A stretch of 64,000 nucleotides of DNA from Luteimonas aestuarii (GCF_004357985.1 NZ_SMTF01000002.1:434001-498000); one strand, 5' to 3'; positions 42,391 to 51,608 are shown, counted from the first letter of the stretch. Numbers and translations: made by a program. Notes: generated by a model not told the origin, from the letters alone.

Positions 42391-43395
42391 CCAGCGGATC
42401 TTCTTCAGGTACGCATACAACGCGCCGACCACGATTGCGACCAGGCCGATCAGCACCAGGTAGCTGTACTTGCCGTGCAGTTCGGGCATCGCATCGAAAT
42501 TCATGCCGTACCAGCTGGCGATCAGCGTGGGTGCCGCCAGCAGCGCGGCCCAGCCGGCCAGGCGCTTGACCACCTCGCCTTGCGCCAGCGTCACCAGCGA
42601 CTGGTTCACGGTGAGGGCGGTGCCGAGCATGTCGCGCATCGCGTCGAAGGTTTCGTTGATGCGCACGGAATGGTCCAGCACGTCGCGCAGGTACAGGCGG
42701 ATGTCTTCCGGCACCAATGCGCTGTTGCTGCGCACCAGCTGCGCCAGCACGTCCTGCATCGGCGTGACCGCCACGCGCATGTAGATCAGGTCGCGCTTGA
42801 GGTCGTACAGGCGGGTGACGATGCCGCGGTCGAAGGTGTCGCTGACGATGTCCTGTTCCAGCGTGGACAGGGTCTGCTTGAGGTCGTCGACGATCGGCAG
42901 GTAGTTGTCGACGATGGTGTCGAGCACCGCGTAGAGGCCGCTGGCCGGTCCATGCGCCAGCAGTTCGGGCTCGCGCTCCAGCCGCGCTCGCGCAGGCGCA
43001 TACGACAGCGAAGCGCCGTGCCGTACCGTGACCAGGTAGCGACGCCCGAGGAAGATGTGGGTTTCGCCATAGGCGATGCGCTCGTCCACCACCTGCGCGG
43101 TGTTGGCGACGATGAACAGCGAATCGCCATAGGCCTCCACCTTGGATCTCTGATGCGCCTTGCGCGCATCCTCGATGGCCAGGTCGTGCAGGCCGAATTC
43201 TTCCTGGATCGTGTCGAGCACGGCGGCGTCGGGTTCGTATAGGCCGATCCAGACGAAGCTGCCGTCGTCGACCGACAGCGCGTCGCTGATCGCCTCGATG
43301 GCGATGTCGCGGCGCTGTCCGTCGGGTGCATACACCGCGCAGTTGATCACGCAGGGTGGGTTGACGGGTGCGGTTGCCGGGATGTCTTGCGTCAT
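42385..43395 (-). CDS. corA: CorA-family magnesium/cobalt transporter
   Basis: 336 residues from the ATG complementary to 43393–43395, which has AGGA 8 bases upstream; an ATG three codons earlier is the alternative. Large cytoplasmic N-terminal domain (SFVWIGLYEPDAAVLDTIQEEFGLHDLAIEDA) then two C-terminal transmembrane helices with the selectivity loop ASWYGMNFDAMPEL (YGMNF) between them. Ends KKIRWL. Convergent with the ArsA-type gene, sharing six bases at the ends, so no room for a terminator. Not evidently linked to its neighbours. Confidence 0.95.
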   Translation of the reverse strand: MTQDIPATAPVNPPCVINCAVYAPDGQRRDIAIEAISDALSVDDGSFVWIGLYEPDAAVLDTIQEEFGLHDLAIEDARKAHQRSKVEAYGDSLFIVANTAQVVDERIAYGETHIFLGRRYLVTVRHGASLSYAPARARLEREPELLAHGPASGLYAVLDTIVDNYLPIVDDLKQTLSTLEQDIVSDTFDRGIVTRLYDLKRDLIYMRVAVTPMQDVLAQLVRSNSALVPEDIRLYLRDVLDHSVRINETFDAMRDMLGTALTVNQSLVTLAQGEVVKRLAGWAALLAAPTLIASWYGMNFDAMPELHGKYSYLVLIGLVAIVVGALYAYLKKIRWL

Positions 43396-43519
43396 GTCGC
43401 GCATCCTGCGCCAGATGCCTCTGCGGCGACAAGGGTCACGTTATCGGATCACACCCCAGGCGTCAGGGTCCTCCGCGGTGCAGGATCGAAAGTTCCGCGC
43501 CGATGCACGTGCCTGATCA

Positions 43520-45550
43520 TCATTGCGCGACAAAGCGGATGGCCTGTCCACCACCGGAGGCCAGCGCCAGCGTCAGTGCATCGGCGGCGGTGACTTCGCG
43601 CTGTTCGATCACGATGGCGGTCTGGTCGGCCTGCCAGCCCGCGCCGGGGCCGTCGCGGTAGACCTGCGCAGTGTAGGTACGCCCGGCGTCGAGGAAATCC
43701 AGCGGCACGCGCAGTTGGCGGGCTTCGGCGTCGGTCACTGCGCCGAGGTACCAGTCCTCGGAATGGCGATCCTTGCGCGCGAAGGTCACGTACTCGCCGA
43801 TCGCGCCGTTCAGCACGCGACTGTCTTCCCAGTCGACCGGCACGTCCTTGATGAACTGGAAGGCTTCCGGCTTCGCTTCATACTCTTCCGGCAGGTCGAT
43901 GGCCATCTGCAGCGGGCTGTACAGCACCACGTACAGCGCGAGCTGCTTGGCCAGCGTGGTCGCGACGCGGTCGCCGTGGCGGCTCCGCATCGAGAACAGT
44001 CCCGGGGTGAAGTCGAACGGGCCGTCCAGCATGCGCGTGAACACCAGCGCGGCTTCGTGGCCGGGCGGATTGGGCGGCTGGCCCCAGGCGTTGTACTCCA
44101 TGCCGCGCGCGCCTTCGCGGGTCACCCAGTTGGGGTAGGTGCGGCGCAGGCCGCTGTCCTTGATCGGCTCGTGCGGGTTGATCGAGATGCGGCGCTTCGC
44201 GGCCTCGGTGACGACGCGGATGTGGTGGTTCGCCATCGCCTGGCCCTCGTGCCATGCGTAGCGGATCGCGCCGTCGCTTTCGCGCACCTTGGCTTGGCCA
44301 CCATCGGCCACGTAGCCGGTCTTGATTGCGGTGACGCCCAGGCGTTCGTAGAGATCCAGCGCGTCGGCCAGCTGGTCCTCGTAGTGCGCGGCGTGGCCGG
44401 AGGTTTCGTGGTGGCCGATGAGGATGACGCCCCTGTCGCGTGCATGCGCGGTGACGCGTTCGATGTCGAAGTCGGGATAGGCCTCGGTGAAGCTGAACTC
44501 CTCGCCGTTGGCGAACCAGTCGCCATCCCAGCCGAGGTTCCAGCCTTCGACCAGCACGCCACCGAAGCCGTGTTCGGCCGCGAAGTCGAGGTAGCGGATG
44601 GCTTCTTCGGTGGTCGCGCCGTGTTTCTCTCCGGAGCCCCAGGTCCTGGTATCGAGGTGCATCTCCCACCAGATGCCGAGGTACTTCATCGGCTTCACCC
44701 ACGACACGTCGCCCAGCGCGTTGGGCGGGGCGAGGTTGAGCACCAGGTCCGACGTGGCCAGCCCGGCGGCCTCGTCCGACAACAGCACCACGCGCCACGG
44801 CGTGGCGAACGGCGCGGCGCGCGACACCTTGGCGACCTGCGTGCCCGGGAACAGCTGCGCGCGCAAGCGCCGGTCTTCCACGCGCACCAGGTTCATCGCC
44901 GAATAGTCCAGCAGCGCGGCCTCGTGGAAGGCGATGTGCAGGCCGTCGGCGCGGCGCAGCGTCATCGGCGTCTGCGCGAAGCCCACTTCGGCCAGCGGCG
45001 TGCGCTGGTAGACGTACTCCTTGCGGTTCCACTCCTGTGCGGGAATCCACCAGGCGGTGGCGTCCTCGGCCAGGGTGAATTCGGTCAGTTCCTCGGCGAT
45101 GTGGAGCCGCTGCAGGGCAGCCTGCGCCGGAAAGTCGTAGCGGAAACCCAGGCCATCGTCGAACACGCGGAACACCACGTCGAAACGGCGCCGGTCGCCG
45201 TTGGTTTCGACGAAGCCCACGCGCAGCTCGTTGTGGTGGTCGCGCACGAAGCGGCGCTCGCCCCAGGGCTGTTCCCAGGTGTCGTCGTAGTAGCGCGTGG
45301 ACTGCGATGCGATGCGCAGGTTGCGGTCCAGCTTGGCGACGTCGGTGAACAGGAAGCCCAGTTGCGACGAGGCGATGACCGGCTTGCCGTCGCGGGCGAC
45401 CGAATAGCGTGCGCGGCCATCATGGTCGGTGGCGACCTCGACGGTGATGCGGCCATCGGGTGATGCGACGCGGGCCACGGTGGCGTCCTGCGCGAGCAGG
45501 GCCGCCGGGGAGGCGCAAAGCGCCAGGAACAGGACGAGGCGCTGCAGCAT
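43520..45550 (-). CDS. Glycoside hydrolase family 97, SusB-like inverting type
   Basis: 676 residues; signal peptide MLQRLVLFLALCASPAALLA. GH97 beta-sandwich, TIM barrel and C-terminal domain. Motifs: WGSGEKHGATTEEAIRYLDFAAEHGF, VEGWNLGWDGDW, TAIKTGYVADGGQ, SINPHEPIKDSGLRRTYPNW and ARGMEYNAWGQ. The TGY in place of a nucleophile Asp and the Glu residues in HEP and MEYN follow the inverting SusB-type alpha-glucosidase rather than the retaining alpha-galactosidase. Ca2+ is expected in the active site. No SusC/D-like genes flank it. Good ribosome site (GGAGG 9 bases upstream). Confidence 0.93.
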   Translation of the reverse strand: MLQRLVLFLALCASPAALLAQDATVARVASPDGRITVEVATDHDGRARYSVARDGKPVIASSQLGFLFTDVAKLDRNLRIASQSTRYYDDTWEQPWGERRFVRDHHNELRVGFVETNGDRRRFDVVFRVFDDGLGFRYDFPAQAALQRLHIAEELTEFTLAEDATAWWIPAQEWNRKEYVYQRTPLAEVGFAQTPMTLRRADGLHIAFHEAALLDYSAMNLVRVEDRRLRAQLFPGTQVAKVSRAAPFATPWRVVLLSDEAAGLATSDLVLNLAPPNALGDVSWVKPMKYLGIWWEMHLDTRTWGSGEKHGATTEEAIRYLDFAAEHGFGGVLVEGWNLGWDGDWFANGEEFSFTEAYPDFDIERVTAHARDRGVILIGHHETSGHAAHYEDQLADALDLYERLGVTAIKTGYVADGGQAKVRESDGAIRYAWHEGQAMANHHIRVVTEAAKRRISINPHEPIKDSGLRRTYPNWVTREGARGMEYNAWGQPPNPPGHEAALVFTRMLDGPFDFTPGLFSMRSRHGDRVATTLAKQLALYVVLYSPLQMAIDLPEEYEAKPEAFQFIKDVPVDWEDSRVLNGAIGEYVTFARKDRHSEDWYLGAVTDAEARQLRVPLDFLDAGRTYTAQVYRDGPGAGWQADQTAIVIEQREVTAADALTLALASGGGQAIRFVAQ

Positions 45551-45660
45551 CGGGAGATGCCTCCGGGTCGGGGGTCTGTCCGGATTCTGTCATGCAGTCA
45601 CGCGCACGCACGGCTGCATACGTATGTACTGCGGGCGCAACAACGCGCGTTGCGCGGCGA

Positions 45661-46830
45661 TCAGCGACGAATGGGTGTCGCGTGCCGGGTGAGGGTGGCG
45701 GCGAGGGCGACGTGGATCGGCAGCAGCAGCGAGATCCAGTGCAAGTTGCGTTGCGGCAATACCGGCAGCCAGTTGAAGAACAGCGCCAGCACCGCGCACA
45801 GCGCCACCAGCCATGCGGTCCAGAAGAACAGCGGGCCGGCGCGGCCACCGCGGGCGATGCGCCAGCCGCCCGGCAGCAGCAGCAGGCAAAGCGGCGGGAA
45901 CAGCAGCAGGTTGTAGTTGGCCCACGCGAAGCGGTGTTCGGTGCCCAGCCACAGGAACAGCATCAACAGGCCCAGCGTGCCGCTCAGTCCCCAGAACGGA
46001 ACCGCTGCCGCGGCAATGCGCGTCCGGTGTCGCGCCGCCAGCAGCTGCGCGGCGATGGCGACGGCCAGTCCGGCCAGCAGCCACGGCCACCATTCGCGCG
46101 GGCGCTCCGGCGGTTCGGCAGGCAGCCGGTGGGGCAACACTTCGACCGTCTCGCGGACCAGCGGCCGCCCGTCCGCACGCGTCGCGGTGGACAGCGCATC
46201 GGCCAGGCGCATCGGCACGAAGGCATCGCGCCACAGCGAGTTGGGACGATCGGCACTCGGGCCCAGGCCGATGTCGAAACCCAGCCACATCCATGGAGCC
46301 GGCGAAGCCAGCCGCACCGCATCGCCGCGATAGGTGTTGCCGCGCGAACGTCCGGCGAGCAGGTTGCGCAGGCGGCCGTCGAGGGCGCGGTCGAGCGCAT
46401 CGCGCACGCGCGTGGAGCAGTTGTCCAGGAAGTAGTCGTAGCGATAGCGGGCGTTCTCCGGCTTCGCGTTTTCGGCGAGTGCGGCGGCCAGGGCGAGCGC
46501 TTCCCGGTCGTCGAGGTCCAGCCACTGGATCGACACGCCCCGGCCCACCTCCCGATAGTAGGCCAGGTCGTCTTCCAGCGGCAGCGCCACCAGCATGTAG
46601 TGCATGTCGCCGCGGATGAAGTTGCCGACGAAGCCCGGTTCGTCCAGGTCGAAGAAACCGAAGTTGTACGACACCGGCCCGCCCAGCGCGGGATCGTCGA
46701 CCACGATGGCGTTGTGGCCGAAGCGTTCGAAGAAGATCTCGCCCGGTTGCATCGTGGCCACGCCGATGCGCGGTGTGGCGTGCACGGCCAGGCTGGCGAG
46801 CAGCAGCGCCACGAGCAAGGCGGCTTGCAT
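45661..46830 (-). CDS. DUF4105 (Lnb-like) membrane protein
   Basis: 389 residues from the ATG complementary to 46828–46830; a longer in-frame ORF upstream consists of hairpin-repeat translation. Signal peptide MQAALLVALLLASLAVHA. Periplasmic domain, about 20–250, with GEIFFERFGHNAIVVDD (conserved His) and YFLDNCSTRVRDALDR (conserved Cys), the thiol-protease-like pair of DUF4105; then four to five transmembrane segments (WPWLLAGLAVAIAAQLLA onward). Related domains have recently been linked to lipoprotein N-acylation (Lnb) in Bacteroides; whether this protein does that is inference. The corC gene is upstream, separated by hairpin repeats. Confidence 0.82.
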   Translation of the reverse strand: MQAALLVALLLASLAVHATPRIGVATMQPGEIFFERFGHNAIVVDDPALGGPVSYNFGFFDLDEPGFVGNFIRGDMHYMLVALPLEDDLAYYREVGRGVSIQWLDLDDREALALAAALAENAKPENARYRYDYFLDNCSTRVRDALDRALDGRLRNLLAGRSRGNTYRGDAVRLASPAPWMWLGFDIGLGPSADRPNSLWRDAFVPMRLADALSTATRADGRPLVRETVEVLPHRLPAEPPERPREWWPWLLAGLAVAIAAQLLAARHRTRIAAAAVPFWGLSGTLGLLMLFLWLGTEHRFAWANYNLLLFPPLCLLLLPGGWRIARGGRAGPLFFWTAWLVALCAVLALFFNWLPVLPQRNLHWISLLLPIHVALAATLTRHATPIRR

Positions 46831-46839
46831 CGACAGGCC

Positions 46840-46998
46840 GCCTCTCCCGTTCACGGGGGTGGAGGGAGGCTTGCTTGCGCGGCCCTGCCGCGCAGGTGAC
46901 CCGATCGACGGGCGTCCTGTGCCGGGCTGGACGGGTTGTGGGGGTGCGAGGCACCGGACAGCCCCCCATCCCGGCCTTCCCCCGCCCGCGGGGGAAGG
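46840..46998. repeat. Composite GC-rich hairpin repeat between corC and the DUF4105 gene
   Basis: Holds a textbook family core, CCTTCCCCCGC-CC-GCGGGGGAAGG (46975–46998, 11-bp stem) next to a CCCCCCATCCCGG arm, and a second imperfect hairpin (46840–46870, with CCCGT-TC-ACGGG inside). The 14-mer CTTGCTTGCGCGGC (46870–46883) is shared with the repeat at 19529. The core ends four bases after the corC stop, so it may serve as its terminator or 3' stabiliser. Confidence 0.85.
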
Positions 46999-47002
46999 GG
47001 CA

Positions 47003-47878
47003 CTAGTTGCTGTCATGGTCCGCATGCACGCTGACGTGCAGCGCGTGCAGCCGCCGCGCGTCCGCGCGGGTGACGCGGATGCCGAAGCGCCCGAGGGTCA
47101 GCTCCTCGCCGGCTTCGGGCAGGTGGCCGATGGCCGCAGTGACCAGGCCGCCGATGGTGTCGTACTCGTCGTCGTCGAAATCGGCGCCGAAGCGCTCGTT
47201 GAAATCGGCGATCGGGGTCAGCGCGTCCACGATGAACTGGCCGTCGGCCTGCGCTGCGATCAGCGCGTCGGGGTCCTCGGCGTCGTCGTGCTCGTCGTCG
47301 ATCTCGCCGACGATCTCCTCCAGCACGTCCTCGATCGTCACCAGCCCGGCGACGCCACCGTACTCGTCGATCACGATCGCCATGTGGTTGCGCGACTGGC
47401 GGAACTCGCGCAGCAACAGGTTGAGCTTCTTCGACTCCGGGATCAGCACGGCCGGGCGGATCAGCTCGTGGATCGTGACCGGCCCGTTGTCTGCGACCAC
47501 GCCGCGCAGCAGGTCCTTGGCCAGCAGGATGCCAAGGATCTCGTCCTTGTCCTCGCCGTGCACCGGGAAGCGCGAGTGGCCGGACTCGACCACCTGTTTC
47601 ATCAGGTCGATGAACTTCGCCTCGGCGGGCAACGCCACCATCTGCGCGCGCGGCACCATCACGTCGCCCACGGTCATGTCGGACACGGCCAGCGCGCCCT
47701 CCATCATCCGCAGGGTGTCTGCCTCGATCAGGCCGTCGGAATGGGTATCACGCAGCAGTTCGACCAGATCGTCGCGGGTGCTGGGCTCGCCGGAGATCGC
47801 CGAACTCAGGCGTTCCAGCCAACTGCGCCGCTTCTCCGGGGTTTCGGGGGCGCTGGGACTACTATCGTCCTCTGACAT
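47003..47878 (-). CDS. corC: CorC/YbeX-type CBS-domain protein
   Basis: 291 residues, the length of E. coli YbeX/CorC. An acidic/charged N-terminal region, two CBS domains (about 65–190: VGDVMVPRAQMVALPAEAKFIDLMKQVVESGHSRFPV…ILGILLAKDLLRG; LLLREFRQSRNHMAIVIDEYGGVAGLVTIEDVLEEIVGEI) and a CorC-HlyC C-terminal domain (FNERFGADFDDDEYDTIGGLVTAAIGHLP). Linked to Mg/Co efflux and to rRNA maturation. Usually it lies right after ybeY; here a DUF418 gene comes between. Confidence 0.94.
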   Translation of the reverse strand: MSEDDSSPSAPETPEKRRSWLERLSSAISGEPSTRDDLVELLRDTHSDGLIEADTLRMMEGALAVSDMTVGDVMVPRAQMVALPAEAKFIDLMKQVVESGHSRFPVHGEDKDEILGILLAKDLLRGVVADNGPVTIHELIRPAVLIPESKKLNLLLREFRQSRNHMAIVIDEYGGVAGLVTIEDVLEEIVGEIDDEHDDAEDPDALIAAQADGQFIVDALTPIADFNERFGADFDDDEYDTIGGLVTAAIGHLPEAGEELTLGRFGIRVTRADARRLHALHVSVHADHDSN

Positions 47879-47957
47879 TTCTGTAACTTGTTGATTCTTC
47901 GTCGTCCACGTGGACGGCGCAGTCAGTCTAGCGTGCCTGCGTGGAGGTTGTGCATCT

Positions 47958-49109
47958 TCAGCCCGCGCCGGGGGCGGCCAGCCGCCGGTAGCCGGCGTGC
48001 CACAGCCACTCCAGCGGCCCGCGCCGGAAGCGTCGCAGCCACAGGTGCGCGAACACCATCACCATGCCCGCGACTGCGAGGAAAACCGCCACGGTCGCCG
48101 GGACCCGGCTGTCGGCCGTCAACCTTGCCGCCAGGCCGAAGCCCCAGCCGTAGCAGAGGATCGAGGCGAGGATGTTCTGCAGCACGTAGCCGCTCAGCGC
48201 CATCCGCCCGACGTCCGCGAGCCGACGGCCGATGGCACCGATGCGCTGCCGGTGGACATGGAACCCGGCTACCAGCGCCAGCAGGCCGAAGGCCACCAGT
48301 GGCGCCAGGCCGTAACGCGCGAACATCCACCCGGCGTCGCCGCCACCGAGGCCGATCGCGAAGTCCAGCGGCAGCGCCACGCCCAACCCCAACAGCATCA
48401 TGCGCCGGCGCAGCACGGCGCCGCGTGCCTCCAGCACCCCGCGCGCATGCAACCGCGCGCCGGCCAGGAACAGCGCCACCGACAGGAAGAAGATGAAGGC
48501 CGGTTCCAGCCGGAACAGCACCACGTGCTCGATGCGCAGCTGCACCAGTTGCCACCATGTGCCGTCGGCATACGGATTGAACCCCAGCACCGGTGGCTCG
48601 GCGCGCTGGTCGCCCGCGGCCAGCATGGCCAGGGTCAGCATGGTCAGCAACGCGACGTGGATCGCAGCTGCGGTCCACATCCACGCACGCTGGCTGCGTT
48701 CGCTGGTGGCCAGCACGTAGGCGACGACAGCGCCAGTGACCGCATAGCCCATCAGTACGTCGAACTCGACCACCAGCAGGTAGTGCAGCAGGCCATCGAG
48801 AAACAGCAGCGACGCGCGCCACAGGTAGGGGCCGGGCCAGCGGCGGCCAGCGCGTAGCGCGGACTCCCGCTGGATCGCCAGGCCGATGCCGAACATGATC
48901 GTCAACAGGCCGAGGAACTTGCCTTGCGAGGCTTGTTGCAACACCTTCTCTGCGACGCCCATCGCACCATCGGCGCCGAAGCTGCTCTCGATGTAGCCGA
49001 TCAGGCCCTCGGGATGGGTGAAGATCCAGATGTTGGTCGCGAGCGTGCCGAGGATCGCGATGCCGCGCAGCACGTCCAGCGACAGGATGCGTGTCGTCGT
49101 AGTCCCCAT
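47958..49109 (-). CDS. DUF418-family membrane protein
   Basis: 383 residues from the ATG complementary to 49107–49109 (MGTTTTRILSLDVLRGIAILG), the normal start form of this family; a further 17 upstream residues lack support. About ten hydrophobic segments; family marks are LDVLRGIAILGTLATNIWIFTHPEG at the start and, late, GRMALSGYVLQNILASILCYGWGFGLAARL and PLEWLWHAGYRR (DUF418 domain). Membrane proteins of unknown function, acyltransferase-like in layout. It sits between corC and ybeY, breaking a usually conserved cluster. Confidence 0.9.
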   Translation of the reverse strand: MGTTTTRILSLDVLRGIAILGTLATNIWIFTHPEGLIGYIESSFGADGAMGVAEKVLQQASQGKFLGLLTIMFGIGLAIQRESALRAGRRWPGPYLWRASLLFLDGLLHYLLVVEFDVLMGYAVTGAVVAYVLATSERSQRAWMWTAAAIHVALLTMLTLAMLAAGDQRAEPPVLGFNPYADGTWWQLVQLRIEHVVLFRLEPAFIFFLSVALFLAGARLHARGVLEARGAVLRRRMMLLGLGVALPLDFAIGLGGGDAGWMFARYGLAPLVAFGLLALVAGFHVHRQRIGAIGRRLADVGRMALSGYVLQNILASILCYGWGFGLAARLTADSRVPATVAVFLAVAGMVMVFAHLWLRRFRRGPLEWLWHAGYRRLAAPGAG

Positions 49110-49187
49110 GTCGGCGATTCTGTCATGGCGACGGGATGCCGCCGACTGGCGGAGGTACACATGACCATCGTCATGCGACGCCGCACG

Positions 49188-49670
49188 TCACTCGTCGCGG
49201 TAGGGGTCTTCGACGCCCAGAGCGGCCAGGATCTCGCGTTCGAGCTGCTCCATGCACTCGGCCTCCCGCGTGTCCTCATGGTCCCAGCCCAGCAGGTGCA
49301 GCACGCCGTGCACGGTCAAGTGCGCGTAGTGCGCGTTCAGGGTCTTCTTCTGCTCGCGCGCCTCCCGTGCCACCACCGGTGCGCACAGCACCAGGTCCCC
49401 CAGAAGCGGGAATTTGACGCCCTTCGGCAGGCCTTCTGGCAACTCGGCCGGAAAGCTGAGCACGTTGGTGGCGTAGTCCCTGCTCCGGTAGTGGCGATTG
49501 AGCGCACGGCCTTCCTTCGCGCCGACGATGCGGATGGCGAGGTCGGCCTCGCGGATGCGGCCCTCGAGCGCTGCAGCGGCCCACTTGCGGAAGCTGTTGG
49601 CGGCCGGCAGGCCCTTGCGCGGGATCGCATAGCCCACGGCGACGTCGAGGCGGATCGGGCCGCGGGTCAT
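49188..49670 (-). CDS. ybeY: rRNA maturation endoribonuclease YbeY
   Basis: 160 residues. The zinc-binding motif H121-GVL-H125-LLGWD-H131 is intact, with the family's NRHYRSRDYATNVLSFP block at about 58–73. Cytoplasmic; processes 16S rRNA 3' end and is needed for 70S quality control. Its ATG overlaps the stop of the unknown secreted protein gene by four bases, and it belongs with phoH and miaB upstream. Confidence 0.96.
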   Translation of the reverse strand: MTRGPIRLDVAVGYAIPRKGLPAANSFRKWAAAALEGRIREADLAIRIVGAKEGRALNRHYRSRDYATNVLSFPAELPEGLPKGVKFPLLGDLVLCAPVVAREAREQKKTLNAHYAHLTVHGVLHLLGWDHEDTREAECMEQLEREILAALGVEDPYRDE

Positions 49671-50560
49671 CGGCTGCTCCAGTCGCCAGGCTGGTATTCA
49701 ATCGTGACCACTTCGACGTCTTCCCCGAGTGCGGCGAGCGAACCATCCTCTTTACCGGTGCAGTTGCCATCGCGTGCCGCCACCAGGCCGGAGACCAGCG
49801 ACCGCTGGGTGGCCTTCCGGCTGGCGTCGTCTTCCCGTCCTTCCGGTGGAACGAACACATCGATGGTGGCGCATCCGCCGACATTGAGCGCCGAGATCGC
49901 TGGCACCAGCGTGCGCATGGCATGGTCGGTCAGTGTCGAGAAGGCATCCTCGTCGATTCTTTCCTCGGCGGCCGAAACGCGTCCCTTGAAAAAGTGCAGG
50001 TGGCGGTAGAACAGGTATCCACGCGAACGCATCGGCAGTCCGCTGGGAAGGTGCACGTAGGCCAGCTTCATCCGCTGGCCATGAATGCGTTCATCCAGGA
50101 TCAGCATCTGCAGATCGGCAGGCAGCGGGTCGGCGGGATCGACGCGTACTCCCGGATCGGTCGATCCGGTGCCATCGGCATCGGAAGGATCGATGGTGAA
50201 GGCAGCATCCTCGGTGATGCGCATGTCGCTGTAATAGCCGCGCTCCTCGCCCACCTTGAACGTCGCGCGGAAATCCCGCATGCCCTTGTCCAGTGCGTGT
50301 TGGGCAGGCATCCGGCCGGCGGCATAGACGAAAATGTCGAACCGCGTCTCGGGGTGGTCCGCGCGCGCATAGCGCATGGACACCCCGTTGAACCGATTGC
50401 GCGCGTCGTAACTCGTGCCCTCAAGCACGTAATCGGCCACTGCCTTCGGGATGACGACGTGCGTCCGGGTGATGAATGGAACGGGAGCCTCGTCACCTGC
50501 CCATGCAGGCGCAAGCATGGACAGGAGTGCCAGCACGCCGGCCAAGTGGTGTCCCCGCAT
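49667..50560 (-). CDS. Unknown secreted protein overlapping ybeY
   Basis: Not recognised. 297 residues from the ATG complementary to 50558–50560, which has GGAGG 7 bases upstream; the longer start lacks one. Signal peptide MRGHHLAGVLALLSMLAPAWA, then a soluble domain of mixed alpha/beta content with FDIFVYAAGRMPAQHALDKGM, YLFYRHLHFFKGRV, and two cysteines (NVGGCATIDVF and RDGNCTGKE) that could form a disulfide. No enzyme motif. It is inserted between phoH and ybeY and is coupled to ybeY by a 4-base overlap, so it is expressed with an RNA-maturation operon despite being exported. Confidence 0.75.
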   Translation of the reverse strand: MRGHHLAGVLALLSMLAPAWAGDEAPVPFITRTHVVIPKAVADYVLEGTSYDARNRFNGVSMRYARADHPETRFDIFVYAAGRMPAQHALDKGMRDFRATFKVGEERGYYSDMRITEDAAFTIDPSDADGTGSTDPGVRVDPADPLPADLQMLILDERIHGQRMKLAYVHLPSGLPMRSRGYLFYRHLHFFKGRVSAAEERIDEDAFSTLTDHAMRTLVPAISALNVGGCATIDVFVPPEGREDDASRKATQRSLVSGLVAARDGNCTGKEDGSLAALGEDVEVVTIEYQPGDWSSR

Positions 50561-50605
50561 CGTCACGCCTCCAGCCTTCGAGATCGCCATGGCCTGTTGT
50601 CGATA

Positions 50606-51589
50606 CTACGCCGGTCCCGTCTGCGCATCATTGGCATCGCGCCGGTCGTAGGCGCTGACGATACGCGCCACCAGCGGATGGCGCACCACGTCCTTCGCCT
50701 CGAAGAAGGTGAAGCTGACGCCTTCCACGTCGCGCAGCACTTCGATCGCGTCCTTCAGGCCGGATTTCACGTGCTTGGGCAGGTCGATCTGGGTCATGTC
50801 GCCGGTGACCACGGCGGTGCTGCCGAAGCCGAGGCGGGTCAGGAACATCTTCATCTGTTCGATGGTGGTGTTCTGCGCTTCGTCGAGGATCACGAACGCA
50901 TCGTTGAGCGTGCGCCCGCGCATGTAGGCCAGCGGCGCGATCTCGATCACGTTCTTCTCCAGCAGCTTGACCACCTTCTCCACGCCCAGCATCTCGTACA
51001 GCGCGTCGTACAGCGGGCGCAGGTAGGGATCGACCTTCTGGGTCAGGTCGCCGGGCAGGAAGCCGAGCTTCTCGCCCGCTTCGACGGCAGGACGCACCAG
51101 GATCAATCGCTGCACGCGCGATTCGTTGAGCGCATCGACCGCCATCGCCACGGCGAGGAAGGTCTTGCCGGTGCCGGCCGGACCGATGCCGAAGTTGATG
51201 TCGTGCGTGGTGATGGCGTGCAGGTACTTCTGCTGGTTGGCGCCACGGCCGCGGATGTTGCCGCGCTTGACGCGGACCGAAACCTCCTGCGGCGCGTACT
51301 CGTCCTCGACGCGCCCGACATTGGATTCGCTCAGGCGCAGGTTGATGGCGTGGCTGTCGAAGGTTTCGGTGGCCGCTTCGTCGTAGAGCGCACGCAGCAG
51401 TTTCTCGGCCCGTGCCAGCATCCTGCCGTCCCGGCCGGACACGCGGAACACGTTGCCGCGGTTGGAGATCTCCACGCCCAGGCGCAGTTCGATCTGGCGC
51501 AGGTGCCCGTCGAACGGACCGGCGAGGTTGGCCAGGCGCTCTGTGTCGGCGGGTTCGAGGATGAAGTCGCGTTGCGGGAGGGCAGTCAT
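50606..51589 (-). CDS. ybeZ: PhoH-family ATPase (YbeZ)
   Basis: 327 residues from the ATG complementary to 51587–51589, following GGGAGG-type context; the longer ORF adds 68 residues of shadow sequence. PhoH-like NTPase: NFGIGPAGTGKTFLAVAMAVDAL (Walker A), AFVILDEAQNTTIEQMKMFLTRLG (Walker B), VVTGDMTQIDLP. N-terminal KH-like region (HLRQIELRLGVEISNRGNVFRVSG). Partner of YbeY in ribosome/RNA quality control. Placed between miaB and ybeY. Confidence 0.95.
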   Translation of the reverse strand: MTALPQRDFILEPADTERLANLAGPFDGHLRQIELRLGVEISNRGNVFRVSGRDGRMLARAEKLLRALYDEAATETFDSHAINLRLSESNVGRVEDEYAPQEVSVRVKRGNIRGRGANQQKYLHAITTHDINFGIGPAGTGKTFLAVAMAVDALNESRVQRLILVRPAVEAGEKLGFLPGDLTQKVDPYLRPLYDALYEMLGVEKVVKLLEKNVIEIAPLAYMRGRTLNDAFVILDEAQNTTIEQMKMFLTRLGFGSTAVVTGDMTQIDLPKHVKSGLKDAIEVLRDVEGVSFTFFEAKDVVRHPLVARIVSAYDRRDANDAQTGPA

Positions 51590-51608
51590 GGGACGGGTCG
51601 GTTCGTAC

